Below are positions 19,634 to 19,645 of a DNA stretch of 19,645 bases, in pieces; positions within the stretch are counted from its first letter, which is position 1; every line of letters begins with the position of its first letter. Below the pieces are notes generated by a model. The model saw nothing but the letters and a program-made list of their open reading frames with translations, had not been told where the DNA came from and made no database searches. The stretch covers positions 1 to 19,645 of the forward strand of contig JAEDCY010000044.1 in assembly GCA_016293915.1 (NCBI GenBank), in the 5' to 3' direction. This DNA is from Treponema sp. (GTDB lineage: Bacteria; Spirochaetota; Spirochaetia; Treponematales; Treponemataceae). A program made the position numbers and the translations under genes.

Positions 19634-19645
19634 ATGACCAAAAAC
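19634..19645 (+). CDS. First four codons of the MATE exporter (continues at base 1)
   Basis: ATG ACC AAA AAC at the very end joins GGC TTT TAC at base 1 in the same frame, giving MTKNGFYSSLFTIAIPIS. That is a normal short MATE N-terminus. No strong Shine-Dalgarno site precedes it (AGG at 19626-19628). See the entry at 1-1314 for the rest of the protein. Confidence 0.85.

Noticed and set aside
1..19645. A plasmid integrated into a chromosome
   Set aside because: Metabolic genes next to rep/par suggested this at first, but the in-frame joining of the two ends argues for a free circle. I saw no phage or tyrosine integrase and no att-type border.

Overview
The window looks like one complete circular plasmid of 19,645 bp, opened inside a gene. 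The last 12 bases (19634-19645) are ATG ACC AAA AAC. Joined to base 1 they continue in frame and supply the missing N-terminus of the MATE transporter at 1-1314 (MTKNGFYSSLFTIAIP...). A Rep_3 initiator with iterons and a ParA/small-CBP partition pair sit opposite this joint. I see no relaxase, oriT or conjugation gene. Gene families, AT-rich composition and dispersed palindromes fit a host-associated (rumen or gut) spirochaete such as Treponema. That host call is inference from general resemblance, not from a marker gene.

Layout. 1-2390: MATE efflux pump, a broken cas2-like remnant interrupted by a palindromic element, and a RelE/ParE-type toxin-antitoxin pair, flanked by two related hairpin repeats. 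2389-5028: a frameshifted SMP-30/gluconolactonase gene coupled to a Dabb protein, and a divergent two-gene unit (NT5C-type nucleotidase plus a GNAT/pyrophosphatase-like fusion). 5187-9124: YitT membrane protein, a Na+/phosphate cotransporter fused to a PhoB-type DNA-binding domain, a divergent flavin-binding-type protein and a NifX-like protein. 9125-12752: replication and partition (iteron cluster A, rep, iteron cluster B, RHH protein, parA, AT-rich tract, iteron cluster C, and four 32-bp-phased repeats). 12753-13894: chimeric macro-domain/vWA remnant and an ADP-ribosylglycohydrolase. 13917-15485: an arginyl/leucyl-transferase (Bpt/Ate) fused to an L/F-transferase (Aat). 15593-18023: TetR with two operators, a DUF998 membrane protein, a broken DUF2141 gene, and a Nudix gene between two copies of a DUF523 remnant. 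18124-19518: ATPase_2/DUF234 protein.

Most notable. (i) The transporter-PhoU-winged-helix fusion has a PHO-box-like TTTACA-N5-TTTACA repeat in its own promoter, suggesting a membrane transceptor that controls its own gene. (ii) The two N-degron aminoacyltransferases are joined in one chain. (iii) Seven starts lie 6-7 nt after a -10-like hexamer with no Shine-Dalgarno site, suggesting leaderless mRNAs, while other genes have clear Shine-Dalgarno sites. (iv) The replication region carries two distinct repeat families. (v) Five or more decaying genes share the plasmid with intact ones, so it appears to be a mosaic under turnover. Several genes touch phosphate metabolism (nucleotidase, pyrophosphatase-like domain, Na+/Pi carrier); a common phosphate function is only a hypothesis.
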